This document shows positions 43,667-53,900 of a DNA stretch of 64,000 bases, one piece after another. The notes beneath the pieces are model-generated. The model was not told the origin of the DNA. It worked only from the letters and a program-made list of their open reading frames with translations, and searched no databases. The translations under genes and the position numbers were made by a program. Within the stretch, counting starts at the first letter, position 1. The number at the start of each line of letters is the position of its first letter. The DNA lies in NCBI GenBank assembly GCA_900618065.1, contig UYIL01000003.1, positions 1,364,001-1,428,000 on the forward strand, read 5' to 3'. The stretch comes from Streptococcus thermophilus. GTDB lineage: Bacteria; Actinomycetota; Actinomycetes; Mycobacteriales; Mycobacteriaceae.

Positions 43667-44886
43667 GCAATGAAGTGAAGAAGGATTACACGGACAAAGA
43701 GCTCGATCGCATGAGCAATGCCGAGCTGGCTGCTTTGGGCACCGAGCTCGACGACGTGACGGTTGCGTACCGCAAGGAACGCTGGCCGATTGAGGATGAC
43801 CCGGCAGAGAAGCGCGCTGCGCGTGGCATCATGATCTGGCTGGTCATCTCGATCGTCATGGGTCTGGCATTCCTGGGTGTTTACCTCTTCTGGCCGTGGG
43901 AGCCGCGCTTCCATGGGGACGAGGGCCTGTGGATGTACACCATGTACACCCCGCTGCTCGGCCTGACCTCTGGTCTGGCGCTTGCATCCTTGGGTTTCGC
44001 TGTCGTCCAGTACGTCAAGAAGTTCATCCCGGAAGAAATCGCGGTGCAGCGTCGCCACGACGGCCGCTCGTCCGAACTGGACCGCCGCACCACCACCGCG
44101 CTGCTTAACGATGCATGGCAGACCTCCACCCTTGGTCGCCGCAAAGTGATGCAGGGTCTCCTCGGCGGTGCTGGCCTGCTTGCTGGCCTGGCCATCATTG
44201 CCCCGCTCGGCGGCGTCATCAAAAACCCGTGGCGTCGGCGCCACGCAATGAACTACGAAGGTGATGGCACTCTGTGGACCCAGGGTTGGTCCATGGCGCG
44301 CGAGGGCAAAAAGCTCTATCTCGGCCGAGATACTGGTGCAGTCGCCGAGCTGCACGACAGTGACGCCGGCAAGCACTACACCACGGCTGGTGTGTCCCGC
44401 CTGGTGCGCATGCGCCCTGAGGACCTGGACGCGGCTTCCATGGAGACGGTCTTCCCGCTCCTGGAGCAGGACGTCAACGACGGGGACGACTACAACCCGG
44501 ACCTGGACGTGTACGAGAACCACATGCACTCCATCCATGGCCCGCGTAACGCGGTCATGCTGATCCGCTTGCGTTCCTCAGACGCAGCCGCAGTGGTGGA
44601 GCGCCAGGGTCAGGAAGACTTCCACTACGGCGACTACTACGCCTACTCCAAGATCTGTACGCACATCGGTTGCCCGACCTCGCTGTACGAGGCTCAGACC
44701 AACCGCATCCTGTGCCCGTGCCACCAGTCGCAGTTCGACGCACTGCAGCACGGCAAGCCGATCTTCGGTCCGGCTGCGCGCGCACTGCCGCAGCTGCCGA
44801 TTGAGATCGACGAAGATGGTTACCTCATCGCCCGCGGGGACTTCATTGAGCCCGTCGGCCCGGCATTCTGGGAGCGTAAGTCCTAA
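43663..44886 (+). CDS. qcrA: Rieske iron-sulfur subunit of the bc1 complex
   Basis: A 407-residue protein with three membrane helices ([20 protein letters not shown], the segment after MYTPLLGL, and [20 protein letters not shown]), the actinobacterial form. The C-terminal domain carries the 2Fe-2S site CTHIGC (332-337) and CPCH (351-354). A twin-arginine-like [12 protein letters not shown] precedes the third helix, fitting Tat-assisted insertion. The start overlaps qcrC by four bases and the end overlaps qcrB by one (TAATG), so translation is coupled. Confidence 0.95.
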   Translation: MSNEVKKDYTDKELDRMSNAELAALGTELDDVTVAYRKERWPIEDDPAEKRAARGIMIWLVISIVMGLAFLGVYLFWPWEPRFHGDEGLWMYTMYTPLLGLTSGLALASLGFAVVQYVKKFIPEEIAVQRRHDGRSSELDRRTTTALLNDAWQTSTLGRRKVMQGLLGGAGLLAGLAIIAPLGGVIKNPWRRRHAMNYEGDGTLWTQGWSMAREGKKLYLGRDTGAVAELHDSDAGKHYTTAGVSRLVRMRPEDLDAASMETVFPLLEQDVNDGDDYNPDLDVYENHMHSIHGPRNAVMLIRLRSSDAAAVVERQGQEDFHYGDYYAYSKICTHIGCPTSLYEAQTNRILCPCHQSQFDALQHGKPIFGPAARALPQLPIEIDEDGYLIARGDFIEPVGPAFWERKS

Positions 44887-46517
44887 TGAGCACGAAACTC
44901 GATCAAGCCGCTGACAACATTGATTCGCGTTACACGATCGCGGGTGTCCTGCGCCCGCAGCTGAACAAGGTCTTCCCGACGCACTGGTCCTTCATGCTCG
45001 GTGAGATGGCTTTGTACAGCTTCATCATCCTGCTGCTGACGGGTGTGTACCTGGCGCTCTTCTTCGACCCGTCGATCACCAAGGTGATCTACGACGGTGG
45101 CTACCTCCCGCTCAACGGTGTGGAGATGTCGCGCGCGTACGCAACTGCCCTGGACATCTCTTTCGAGGTGCGCGGTGGTCTGTTCATCCGCCAGATGCAC
45201 CACTGGGCTGCGCTCATGTTCATGATGGCGATGTTCGCCCACATGCTGCGCATCTTCTTCACCGGTGCATTCCGTCGCCCGCGTGAGGCTAACTGGATCA
45301 TCGGTGTGGTCCTGATTCTGCTGGGCATGATCGAGGGCTTCCTCGGTTACTCCCTGCCGGATGACCTGCTTTCCGGTGTTGGTCTGCGCATTATGTCCGC
45401 GATCATCGTGGGCCTGCCGATCATCGGCACCTGGATCCACTGGGCAATCTTCGGCGGCGACTTCCCGTCCGACCTCATGCTGGACCGCTTCTACATCATG
45501 CACGTGCTGATCCTGCCGGGCATCATCCTTGCGCTGATTGCCGGGCACCTGCTGATGGTCTGGTTCCAGAAGCACACCCAGTTCCCCGGCCCGGGCCGCA
45601 CCGAGAACAACGTTGTGGGTATCCGCATTCTGCCGGTATTCGCGGTCAAGGCTGTCGGTTTCGGTCTGCTGGTCTTCGGTGTCCTCGCGCTCATGGCTGG
45701 CGTCACCACCATCAACGCGATTTGGAACCTCGGCCCCTACAACCCGTCGCAGGTCTCCGCCGGTTCGCAGCCTGACGTCTATATGCTGTGGACGGATGGT
45801 GCCGCGCGTGTCATGCCGGCATGGGAGCTCTACCTGGGCAACTACACCATCCCGGGCGTGTTCTGGGTAGCGCTGATGGCTGGCATCATGGTTGTACTGT
45901 TGCTGCTGTACCCCTTCCTGGAGAAGAAGATGCTTGGCGACGACGCGCACCACAACCTTCTGCAGCGCCCCCGCGACGTACCCGTGCGCACCGGTATCGG
46001 TGTCATGGCCGTTACTTTCTTCCTGCTGCTGACTCTCTCCGGTGGTAACGACCTGTTTGCTTACCACTTCCAGATCTCGCTGAACGCGATGACCTGGGTT
46101 GGCCGTATCGGTTTGATTGTGCTGCCGCCGCTGGCGTACTTCATCACCTACCGCATCTGCGTCGGTCTCCAGCGCTCTGACCGTGAGGTTTTGGAGCACG
46201 GTATTGAGACCGGTGTGATCAAGAAACTGCCGAATGGTGCCTTCGTAGAGGTTCACCAGCCGATCGGCCCGGTGGACGAGCACGGTCACCAGATCCCGCT
46301 CGAGTACGCCGGTGCTGTTGTTCCGAAGCAGATGAACCAGCTCGGTTACGCCGACTCGGAGACCTCCGGCACTTTCAGTCCGGACGATCCGGAGATCACG
46401 GCACGCCGCAACGAGATTGCACGCCGGAACCACCACGAAGAGGTAGAGACGCTGCGTGCGCTGGAGGCAGAGAAGAACTCCATCGACCGCGACGCTGGTA
46501 CCAAAAGCAAGCGTTAA
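44886..46517 (+). CDS. qcrB: Cytochrome b subunit of the bc1 complex
   Basis: A 543-residue di-heme cytochrome b that oxidises menaquinol. Heme-binding histidines lie in [30 protein letters not shown] and in the later helix with [29 protein letters not shown] is the quinol-site region. The C-terminal 120 residues are a soluble, charged tail typical of actinobacteria. It is last of the ctaE-qcrCAB operon. Confidence 0.95.
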   Translation: MSTKLDQAADNIDSRYTIAGVLRPQLNKVFPTHWSFMLGEMALYSFIILLLTGVYLALFFDPSITKVIYDGGYLPLNGVEMSRAYATALDISFEVRGGLFIRQMHHWAALMFMMAMFAHMLRIFFTGAFRRPREANWIIGVVLILLGMIEGFLGYSLPDDLLSGVGLRIMSAIIVGLPIIGTWIHWAIFGGDFPSDLMLDRFYIMHVLILPGIILALIAGHLLMVWFQKHTQFPGPGRTENNVVGIRILPVFAVKAVGFGLLVFGVLALMAGVTTINAIWNLGPYNPSQVSAGSQPDVYMLWTDGAARVMPAWELYLGNYTIPGVFWVALMAGIMVVLLLLYPFLEKKMLGDDAHHNLLQRPRDVPVRTGIGVMAVTFFLLLTLSGGNDLFAYHFQISLNAMTWVGRIGLIVLPPLAYFITYRICVGLQRSDREVLEHGIETGVIKKLPNGAFVEVHQPIGPVDEHGHQIPLEYAGAVVPKQMNQLGYADSETSGTFSPDDPEITARRNEIARRNHHEEVETLRALEAEKNSIDRDAGTKSKR

Positions 46518-46536
46518 GGCGCTACGAACCTAACGG

Positions 46537-46583
46537 CAAGGCCCCTTTTCCCGCCCAAGGACTTAGGCGGGGGAGGGGTCTTG
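46537..46583 (+). terminator. Terminator of ctaE-qcrCAB
   Basis: CAAGGCCCCT and CCCGCC pair with GGCGGG and AGGGGTCTTG (46566-46583) in a long stem with a small internal loop. It is 19 bases after the qcrB stop. The U-run is weak. Confidence 0.7.
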
Positions 46584-46613
46584 GTCATATAACGAAACGA
46601 TAAATTCGAACCA

Positions 46614-46629
46614 TGTGATGAGGATCACA
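46614..46629. promoter_or_regulatory. GlxR (CRP-type) operator
   Basis: TGTGA-TGAGGA-TCACA is a perfect GlxR consensus. It is centred about 25 bases upstream of the TAAACT hexamer at 46646, close to a class II activator position if that is the -10. Confidence 0.75.
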
Positions 46630-46783
46630 GAATAAAGTTTTCGCGTAAACTATCTCTTTTTCGGCCGCGGGGGTTGTGAAGCACTGTGCCGTAAAGGCAC
46701 AGGTAGAAAGCCATATCTTGCAGCCGACTAGGTCCGACGCGAAATCGGCGATGGGAGCGTGAAGGTCGGAAACATCGGCGCGA

Positions 46784-46805
46784 GGAAAAATAACGGAAAA
46801 ATAAC
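46784..46805 (+). promoter_or_regulatory. MtrA-like direct repeat
   Basis: GGAAAAATAAC occurs twice in tandem (11-base period), giving ATAAC-N6-ATAAC. This matches the spacing of MtrA sites (RTAAC repeats, about 11 bp apart). MtrA is known to control cell-wall peptidase genes in Corynebacterium glutamicum, including an nlpC gene at this locus. Confidence 0.5.
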
Positions 46806-46869
46806 GGGCGCGTTACTGGACAATGGTTGTGTCCGTTTCGTAACCTAGCTGAGACCTTGTAGCCACGAA

Positions 46870-47045
46870 GGCGCAAGCGACATTTGAACCACATAGAGCC
46901 GAGTTCCGTGACCCGTACGGTCCGGAAGCCGGGGAACCATTATTTCCCTGGGGTGAACGGGGCGCAAGGAGCGCGAAAGCGCAGGAGCGTCCTGAAGGTG
47001 ATTTCCCGCACCGAACCCGACAGCTAACCCGGTAGGCGCAACTGG
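46870..47045 (+). promoter_or_regulatory. c-di-AMP riboswitch (ydaO/yuaA type)
   Basis: The core of the ydaO-yuaA class is visible: GCCGGGGAACC (46928-46938), GGGGTGAAC (46950-46958) and the 3' hallmark ACCGAACCCGACAGCTAACC then GGTAGGCG (47010-47038). The 5' edge is approximate. This class binds cyclic di-AMP and usually lowers expression of cell-wall hydrolase and osmotic genes; in actinobacteria it often precedes NlpC/P60 and resuscitation-factor genes, as here. The coding start is about 18 bases after the element, so it may act on translation or on termination in the leader. Confidence 0.88.
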
Positions 47046-47062
47046 AGATATGGAGTTTATAA

Positions 47063-47815
47063 GTGGCTAAACACCGCCGCCAGACCAACGGTTCCAAGCG
47101 AACTGTTGCTACTGCGTCCGCCGTTATCGCCGGCGCAACCCTGATCGCCCCGACCGCAGCGGATGCTGCTGAGGTTCGCGTTCCGAACACGAACATCGCA
47201 GCGGAAATCCCGGGCATTGAGAACACGCCGGGCATCGCCAGCATCCCGGGGATTGAACAGTGGATTCCTTCCCTGGCTGGTAAGGCTGACCGTAACGCTG
47301 ACATCCGTTCCGCAATCGCGGCCGTGAAGGCTGTGCCGGGCGTGAGCAACGTGCCTGGCTTCAACGAGTGGATTAACGGCGTCGAGAAGAAGTACGCCCC
47401 CGCCCCGGCTGCGGCTCCGGCCGCTAAACGTCAGGCCCAAGCTGCTGCACCGGCTCCGGTCCGCCAGCCGTCCCAGGGTGAGCGTATCGTGTCCATCGCG
47501 AAGTCGAAGATCGGCTCCCCGTACGTCTACGGTGCCGCTGGCCCGAACGCGTTCGACTGCTCCGGTTTCACGTCTTGGGTTTACGCTCAGGTTGGCAAGC
47601 AGATCCCGCGTACCTCCCAGTCTCAGGCTTCTGCCGGTCGTAAGGTCGCGATCTCTGACCTGCAGCCGGGTGACATCGTTGTTTACTACGGTGGCGCGTC
47701 CCACGTTGCTATTTACGCCGGCAACGGTCAGATCATTGACGCACTGAACTCTGGCACACCGGTTGGCTACCGCCCGCTGAACATGATGCCGATTCACTCC
47801 GCAGTCCGCTTCTAG
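47063..47815 (+). CDS. Secreted NlpC/P60 peptidoglycan endopeptidase
   Basis: A 250-residue exported protein from GTG. Signal peptide residues 1 to about 36 end in ADAAE. The middle part has short Pro/Ile/Gly repeats (EIPGIENTPGIASIPGIE) and an Ala/Pro linker (about 112-135). The C-terminal NlpC/P60 domain has Cys166 in FDCSGF and His214 in ASHVAIY. It cuts D-glutamyl-diaminopimelate links in the peptidoglycan stem. It sits directly downstream of qcrB as the nlpC locus (cg2402-type) does in Corynebacterium glutamicum, and has the riboswitch leader. Confidence 0.92.
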   Translation: MAKHRRQTNGSKRTVATASAVIAGATLIAPTAADAAEVRVPNTNIAAEIPGIENTPGIASIPGIEQWIPSLAGKADRNADIRSAIAAVKAVPGVSNVPGFNEWINGVEKKYAPAPAAAPAAKRQAQAAAPAPVRQPSQGERIVSIAKSKIGSPYVYGAAGPNAFDCSGFTSWVYAQVGKQIPRTSQSQASAGRKVAISDLQPGDIVVYYGGASHVAIYAGNGQIIDALNSGTPVGYRPLNMMPIHSAVRF

Positions 47816-47851
47816 GCGGCGCGTGCCGCAGCGTTTACTGTGGCGCACCTG

Positions 47852-47890
47852 TAACCGGTTTAGGGCCTGATGGCTCTGGCCGGTTTATCT
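47852..47890 (+). terminator. Terminator after the first NlpC/P60 gene
   Basis: AACCGG/CCGGTT outer pairs and AGGGCC/GGCTCT inner pairs around a TGAT loop, followed by TTTATCTCTTTAATT. It starts 36 bases after the stop. Confidence 0.7.
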
Positions 47891-47930
47891 CTTTAATTAG
47901 CTATCTTCACATCTGTACCAAACTGAGATT

Positions 47931-47954
47931 CTTTGAACTCTAATCTGTTCAAAG
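47931..47954. promoter_or_regulatory. Palindromic operator candidate upstream of second NlpC/P60 gene
   Basis: CTTTGAAC, eight bases, GTTCAAAG: 8-bp perfect arms. A possible promoter follows at once (TTGACC at 47958-47963, TATAGC at 47979-47984), so a bound protein would contact the -35 region. Confidence 0.5.
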
Positions 47955-48037
47955 TGTTTGACCTGCACGAGCGAAGGCTATAGCTTTGTTGCAGGTTTGT
48001 AATCCTTTCCTTCACGCTTTTTCAGAAAGAGGTCCTC

Positions 48038-49066
48038 GTGGGCAAGCACCGCGCTTCCTCCCGTCGCATGTCGCGTCCGATTGTCGCAGCTGGCGTTCTC
48101 ACCGCCGTTGCAGCTGCGGGTTCTGCTGTTCCGGCTCACGCTGATCCGGTGGAGAAGTTGATCAAGGAGATGGAAGATGTCTCCCACCAGGCCACGGAGA
48201 AGGCTGAAGAGGTCAAGGAGATTGAGGACGAGATCGCTAAGGGCGACAAGGAAGTCAAGACTCTGCAGAAGGCGGCTGATGACGCCAAGCGTGATGCAGA
48301 GCGTGCGGTAAACGCCCGCTCTGGCGCCCAGCAGGAAGTCAATGGGCACGCCCGTACGCAATACCGCAATGTCTCCAACGATGCGCGCCTGAATGCGCTC
48401 GACGCGATGAACCCGCAGGAGGCAATCGACCGTGCGGCCTACCTCGGTTCTCTCGGTCGCTCCGCGCAGCGCACCCTGGATAACTCCACTCAGTTGAACA
48501 AGCAGGCCGCGCAGCGCGCCACCGATGCCAATATCGCTGTTGCTGTGGCCAATTACCGCAAAACGGAGCTGGAGGGTAAGCGCGACAAGCTGAAGAAAGA
48601 GCGCAAAGACCTTGATGCCAAGGTCAAGGAAGTCGAGCGTCGGGTGGACTCGTTCACCCCAGAGCAGCGTGCTGCGTGGGAATCGAAGAACGGCCCTGTA
48701 AGCCTTGACGTTCCGCCATCCGCTCACGGAGACGGAGTGGTGGGTGCCGCTTTGTCCAAGATCGGTTCTCCCTACGGCTGGGGCGCTGCCGGCCCGAACC
48801 AGTTCGACTGCTCTGGCTTGATGTACTGGTCCTACGCTCAGAACGGTAAGTCCATTCCGCGCACGTCGCAGGCCCAGTTGGCTGGTGGTACGCCGGTGTC
48901 TATCTCTGACCTGCAGCCGGGCGACATTGTCGGTTACTACCCAGGTGTGACCCACGTGGGCATGTACATCGGTAATGGGCAAATCGTCCACGCCTCTGAC
49001 TACGGTATTCCGGTCCAAGTCGTGCCGTTGAACTCGATGCCTGTTCAGGGCGCGGTCCGCTACTAG
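48038..49066 (+). CDS. Secreted coiled-coil NlpC/P60 endopeptidase (RipC-like)
   Basis: A 342-residue exported protein from GTG behind AAAGAGG. The signal peptide ends near residue 36 (VPAHADP). Residues 37 to about 210 are a long coiled coil rich in Glu, Lys and Ala, with a hinge around NALDAMNPQEAIDRAAYL, the layout of hydrolases switched on by FtsEX. The C-terminal NlpC/P60 domain has Cys258 in FDCSGL and His306 in VTHVGMY. It should help daughter-cell separation. It has its own promoter region. Confidence 0.92.
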   Translation: MGKHRASSRRMSRPIVAAGVLTAVAAAGSAVPAHADPVEKLIKEMEDVSHQATEKAEEVKEIEDEIAKGDKEVKTLQKAADDAKRDAERAVNARSGAQQEVNGHARTQYRNVSNDARLNALDAMNPQEAIDRAAYLGSLGRSAQRTLDNSTQLNKQAAQRATDANIAVAVANYRKTELEGKRDKLKKERKDLDAKVKEVERRVDSFTPEQRAAWESKNGPVSLDVPPSAHGDGVVGAALSKIGSPYGWGAAGPNQFDCSGLMYWSYAQNGKSIPRTSQAQLAGGTPVSISDLQPGDIVGYYPGVTHVGMYIGNGQIVHASDYGIPVQVVPLNSMPVQGAVRY

Positions 49067-49085
49067 ACGCAAAGGGATCTGCGCT

Positions 49086-50228
49086 ATCAAGGTCCTTTTA
49101 GTCACCAACGACTTCCCGCCCACAGTCGGCGGGATTCAGTCGTATTTGCGGGATTTCACGGAGGCTGTCGCCACCGCCCGCGGTGCGGAGTCCATCGTTG
49201 TCTTCGCCTCGACCCAGGACCATGAGCAGGCATCGCTTTACGACGTTTCGTCCCCCGTCACTATCCTTCGCTGGCCGAAAACGGTGATGCTGCCAACCCC
49301 GGGGACCGCGGAACGGATGAGTCAGATCATCCGGGACCACGGAATCGAGACGGTGTGGTTCGGCGCGGCAGCTCCGTTGGGGTTGATGGCCGGCGCCGCG
49401 CGGAAAGCCGGTGCGAAGAGGATCGTCGCCAGCACGCACGGCCATGAGGTCGGGTGGTCGATGCTGCCCGGGTCCCGCCAAGCACTACGGCGTATCGGCA
49501 ACCACGCGGACGTGGTGACGTACGTGTCGGAATACACCCGGAAGAGGTTCTCGCGCGCCGTGGGCAAGCATCCGGAGTATGTGGCGCTGCCATCGGGTGT
49601 GGACACGGAATTTTTTCGCCCAGCCTCTGCGTCGCAACGGTTCACGGCGCGGCAACGCCACGGATACGGCTCTGACCCCTTGGTGGTGGTCCCGTCTCGG
49701 CTGGTCGCGCGCAAAGGGCAAGACATGTTGATCCGTGTGTGGCCGAATATCCAGCAGGCTTTCCCGGACGCCAAGCTTGCGATCATCGGACAGGGGTCCT
49801 ACGAAGACACGTTGCGCAAGCTCGCCGACACTAACGCCGTCACTGACTCGGTGCGCTTCCATGGCCGCATGGGGCGAGAGGACATGCGCGATCTTCTCGC
49901 AGCGGCCGATGTCATGGCGATGCCGGCCCGCACACGCGGTTGGGGTCTCGACGTGGAAGGCTTAGGCATTGTCTACTTGGAAGCCCAAGCGTGCGGCATT
50001 CCCGTCGTGGCTGGGAACTCCGGCGGCGCCCCGGAAACTGTGACGCCGGAGACAGGCATCGTCGTGAACGGATATTCCGAGCACGAGATCGCGCAGGCTA
50101 TTCTCTCCCTGCTCGCTGACCCGGAAAAACGCCGGGGCATGGGTGCAGCTGGCCGCGAGCACGTGAGCCGTACTTTCTCGTGGGAGGTCCTGACCGACAG
50201 GCTCGTGAGCATGTTGGGTCTAGAATGA
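49086..50228 (+). CDS. pimB: GT4 glycosyltransferase, PimB'-type mannosyltransferase without ordinary start codon
   Basis: A 380-residue GT-B enzyme expected to add the second mannose to phosphatidylinositol mannoside. The conserved N-terminus, IKVLLVTNDFPPTVGGIQSY, is encoded from 49086, but no ATG, GTG or TTG occurs in frame between the upstream TGA (49029) and a TTG at 49146. That TTG lies after the GGIQSY substrate-loop motif and would give a truncated 360-residue protein. AAAGGGA sits 8-9 bases before an ATC at 49086, so ATC is probably the initiator (ATG changed to ATC). Later motifs VPSRLVARKGQD, GRMGREDM and EAQACGIPVVAGNSGGAPE are typical. Confidence 0.85.
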   Translation: MKVLLVTNDFPPTVGGIQSYLRDFTEAVATARGAESIVVFASTQDHEQASLYDVSSPVTILRWPKTVMLPTPGTAERMSQIIRDHGIETVWFGAAAPLGLMAGAARKAGAKRIVASTHGHEVGWSMLPGSRQALRRIGNHADVVTYVSEYTRKRFSRAVGKHPEYVALPSGVDTEFFRPASASQRFTARQRHGYGSDPLVVVPSRLVARKGQDMLIRVWPNIQQAFPDAKLAIIGQGSYEDTLRKLADTNAVTDSVRFHGRMGREDMRDLLAAADVMAMPARTRGWGLDVEGLGIVYLEAQACGIPVVAGNSGGAPETVTPETGIVVNGYSEHEIAQAILSLLADPEKRRGMGAAGREHVSRTFSWEVLTDRLVSMLGLE

Positions 50229-50234
50229 GCTGTC

Positions 50235-51173
50235 ATGTTCACAATCGGGTTCGACATCGGCGGGACGAATACGCGCGCTGGTGTCGTCGATAAGCACGGC
50301 GAGATCGTGGACGTGGAGGACACGCACACTCCCCACGACGCGGACGGACTGACTCACGCCATCGTTGAACTGGTGGAGGTTCTGCGCCGCCGGCATCCCA
50401 TCGGTGCTGTCGGTCTCGCCGTCGCCGGTTTCTTGGATCCGGACTGCAAAGTCGTCCGTTTCGCTCCGCACCTGCCGTGGCAGGACAACGAGCCGGTGAA
50501 GAGCCTGCTGGAAGAAGAGCTGGAATTGCCAGTGCGTCTGGAGCATGACGCGAACGCCGCGGCATGGGGGGAGTACCGCTACGGCGCAGCTCAAGACGTG
50601 GACACGTGGGTGTTCTTCGCCGTGGGCACGGGCATTGGTGCCACGCTCATGCACCACGGGGAGATCTACCGCGGCTCTTTCGGCACTGCACCTGAGTTCG
50701 GCCACATCACGGTTGTGCAAGGCGGGCGTGCATGCTCCTGCGGTAAACAGGGGTGCTTGGAGCGTTATGCCTCTGGTACCGCGCTGGTGGACACCGCCAT
50801 CGAGATTGCTGCGAAAGGCGGTTTTGAACCGTGCACGCTGTACCGCAGCGCCGTCGATAAGCGTGCGACTGGCAATGATGTGGTCACCGCCGCGCGCAAC
50901 GGCGACGCGCTGGCGCTAGCCACGATGGATGACTTCGCGTGCTGGCTCGGTCAGGGGTTGTCCATCGTCGGCGACGTGCTCGACCCCGAACTCATCGTGC
51001 TCGGCGGGGGAGTGAGCGCGGATGCGGACCTGTTTCTGGACTCCGCGTACACCGCGATGCGCCGCAACATGGTCGGATCTGGGTTCCGCCCGATTCCTCG
51101 TCTGCAAACTGCGGACCTCGGTCCGCAGGCAGGTATGATTGGCGTTGCTGATTTGGCCCGCAAACTTCTTTAG
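50235..51173 (+). CDS. glk: Glucokinase (ROK family)
   Basis: A 312-residue sugar kinase that phosphorylates glucose inside the cell. It has the ATP loop FDIGGTNTRAG, the substrate segment VRLEHDANAAAWGEYRYG with catalytic Asp, GTGIGATLMHHG, and the ROK zinc motif CSCGKQGCLERYASG. It starts six bases after pimB' and is probably co-transcribed with it. Related glucomannokinases use polyphosphate, but the features that decide this are not readable here. Confidence 0.9.
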   Translation: MFTIGFDIGGTNTRAGVVDKHGEIVDVEDTHTPHDADGLTHAIVELVEVLRRRHPIGAVGLAVAGFLDPDCKVVRFAPHLPWQDNEPVKSLLEEELELPVRLEHDANAAAWGEYRYGAAQDVDTWVFFAVGTGIGATLMHHGEIYRGSFGTAPEFGHITVVQGGRACSCGKQGCLERYASGTALVDTAIEIAAKGGFEPCTLYRSAVDKRATGNDVVTAARNGDALALATMDDFACWLGQGLSIVGDVLDPELIVLGGGVSADADLFLDSAYTAMRRNMVGSGFRPIPRLQTADLGPQAGMIGVADLARKLL

Positions 51174-51181
51174 GGGAAAAC

Positions 51182-51934
51182 ATGAACAACAAGTGGTACA
51201 AGTTTTTCAAGTACATCTTGATTGGGCCCTGGCTGCGGTTGTGGAACAGGCCTGAAACGCACGGCCTGGACAATATTCCGCCCGAAGGAACTCCCGCGCT
51301 GATGGTGTCTAACCACCAGGCTGTGATGGACTCCTTCTACTTCCCGCTGGTGTGCCCGCGCCAGCTCGTGCACCCCGCTAAGAAGGAATACTTCACCTCC
51401 CCGGGCCTGACGGGTGCTGTCCAGAAATTCTTCATGACTTCTGTGGGGCAAGTGCCGATCGATCGCTCGGCGAAGGACGCGGGCGATAACCTGCTCAAGG
51501 TGGCTCAGGAGGTCTTTGACAACGGTGACTTGTTCTGCATTTACCCGGAGGGCACCCGTTCCCCGGACGGCCGCATTTACAAGGGCAAGACCGGCATGGC
51601 ACGTATTGCCATGGAATCGGGCGTGCCCTGCATTCCAGTAGCCATGATTGACACCCGTAAGGCGAACCCGATCGGCACGTGGATTCCGCGCCCAGTCAAG
51701 GTGAAGATCAAGATTGGTGAGCCGGTGGATCCGCACCAGTGGGCCCGCGACAACGGTTATGACCCGTCGGACTCCGCCGTGTGGCGCCCGTTCACGGATT
51801 TCTTCATGGAGCAGCTTGTGGAGCTGTCTGGTTACCCCTACTGCGACGCCTACGCGGCGGACGTGAAGAAGTCGCTTGAGGCCGGCAACGGGTACCCGGA
51901 GGGCACCGAGCCGCCGTGGGGTTGGCTGCAGTAG
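51182..51934 (+). CDS. plsC: 1-acyl-sn-glycerol-3-phosphate acyltransferase
   Basis: A 250-residue membrane-associated acyltransferase for phosphatidic acid synthesis. The catalytic HX4D is in SNHQAVMDSFYFP and the phosphate-binding site is YPEGTRSPDGRIYKGKTG; PVAMIDT is a further family motif. There is no clear N-terminal helix beyond a short hydrophobic start. It follows glk by 8 bases and precedes the exoribonuclease by 3, within one rightward operon. Confidence 0.9.
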   Translation: MNNKWYKFFKYILIGPWLRLWNRPETHGLDNIPPEGTPALMVSNHQAVMDSFYFPLVCPRQLVHPAKKEYFTSPGLTGAVQKFFMTSVGQVPIDRSAKDAGDNLLKVAQEVFDNGDLFCIYPEGTRSPDGRIYKGKTGMARIAMESGVPCIPVAMIDTRKANPIGTWIPRPVKVKIKIGEPVDPHQWARDNGYDPSDSAVWRPFTDFFMEQLVELSGYPYCDAYAADVKKSLEAGNGYPEGTEPPWGWLQ

Positions 51935-51937
51935 CGC

Positions 51938-52453
51938 GTGCGGTATTTCTACGACACGGAGTTCATCGAAGATGGCTCCACCATTGAGTTGATTTCCATC
52001 GGCATCGTGGCTGAGGACGGCCGCGAGTACTACGCGGTGTCCACGGACTTCGACAGTTCGCGCGCTAACCCCTGGGTGCGCGAGAACGTGCTGGAGAAAC
52101 TTCCGAATCCGTCCAGCCCGGAATGGAAATCGCTGGCGCGCATCCGGGAAGAAGTGCACGCGTTCCTCACCCCAAACGGCACCCGGCCCGAGCTGTGGGC
52201 GTGGGTGGGTGCCTATGACCACGTGGTGTTAGCGCAGATGTGGGGCGATATGACCAAGCTCCCCAAAGACTTGCCGCGGTTTACCCGCGAGCTCAAGCAG
52301 TACTGGGAAATGGCCGGGTCTCCGAAGATTCCGCCTGCGCCGAAAGACGCTCACGATGCGCTTGTGGATGCCCGGCACAACCTCATCAAGTTCCGTGCCT
52401 GCACCGAAGTGCTTCCTTTGGATCGCCGTGGAAGAATAACCCGCCCTGAGTAG
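51938..52453 (+). CDS. 3'-to-5' exoribonuclease, Rv2179c-like (DEDD superfamily)
   Basis: A 171-residue RNase T-fold enzyme. The acidic metal ligands are visible: FYDTEFIEDG (Asp and Glu), WVGAYDHVVL (Asp) and DAHDALVDARHNL (His-x4-Asp). It closely follows the Mycobacterium tuberculosis Rv2179c plan, an enzyme with 3'-exoribonuclease activity on overhangs, and like it sits next to aroG. The GTG start follows the plsC stop by three bases. Confidence 0.88.
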   Translation: MRYFYDTEFIEDGSTIELISIGIVAEDGREYYAVSTDFDSSRANPWVRENVLEKLPNPSSPEWKSLARIREEVHAFLTPNGTRPELWAWVGAYDHVVLAQMWGDMTKLPKDLPRFTRELKQYWEMAGSPKIPPAPKDAHDALVDARHNLIKFRACTEVLPLDRRGRITRPE

Positions 52454-53875
<1,422 letters not shown>

Positions 53876-53900
53876 AGCTCGCTGAGCGGATCAACGTCCG

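Larger units (their letters stand above)
46584..47062 (+). other. Long leader region of the first NlpC/P60 gene
   Basis: A 479-base non-coding stretch packed with signals. In order: a GlxR box (46614-46629), a TAAACT -10 candidate (46646-46651), a GTGCC/GGCAC hairpin near 46686-46702, an 11-bp tandem repeat with RTAAC spacing (46784-46805), and the riboswitch (about 46870-47045). The gene start follows directly. No protein-like ORF lies here. Confidence 0.65.

Noticed and set aside
44883..46436. 517-codon minus-strand ORF opposite qcrB
   Set aside because: Antisense shadow; rich in His, Gln, Asp and Val as expected from complementing membrane-protein codons.
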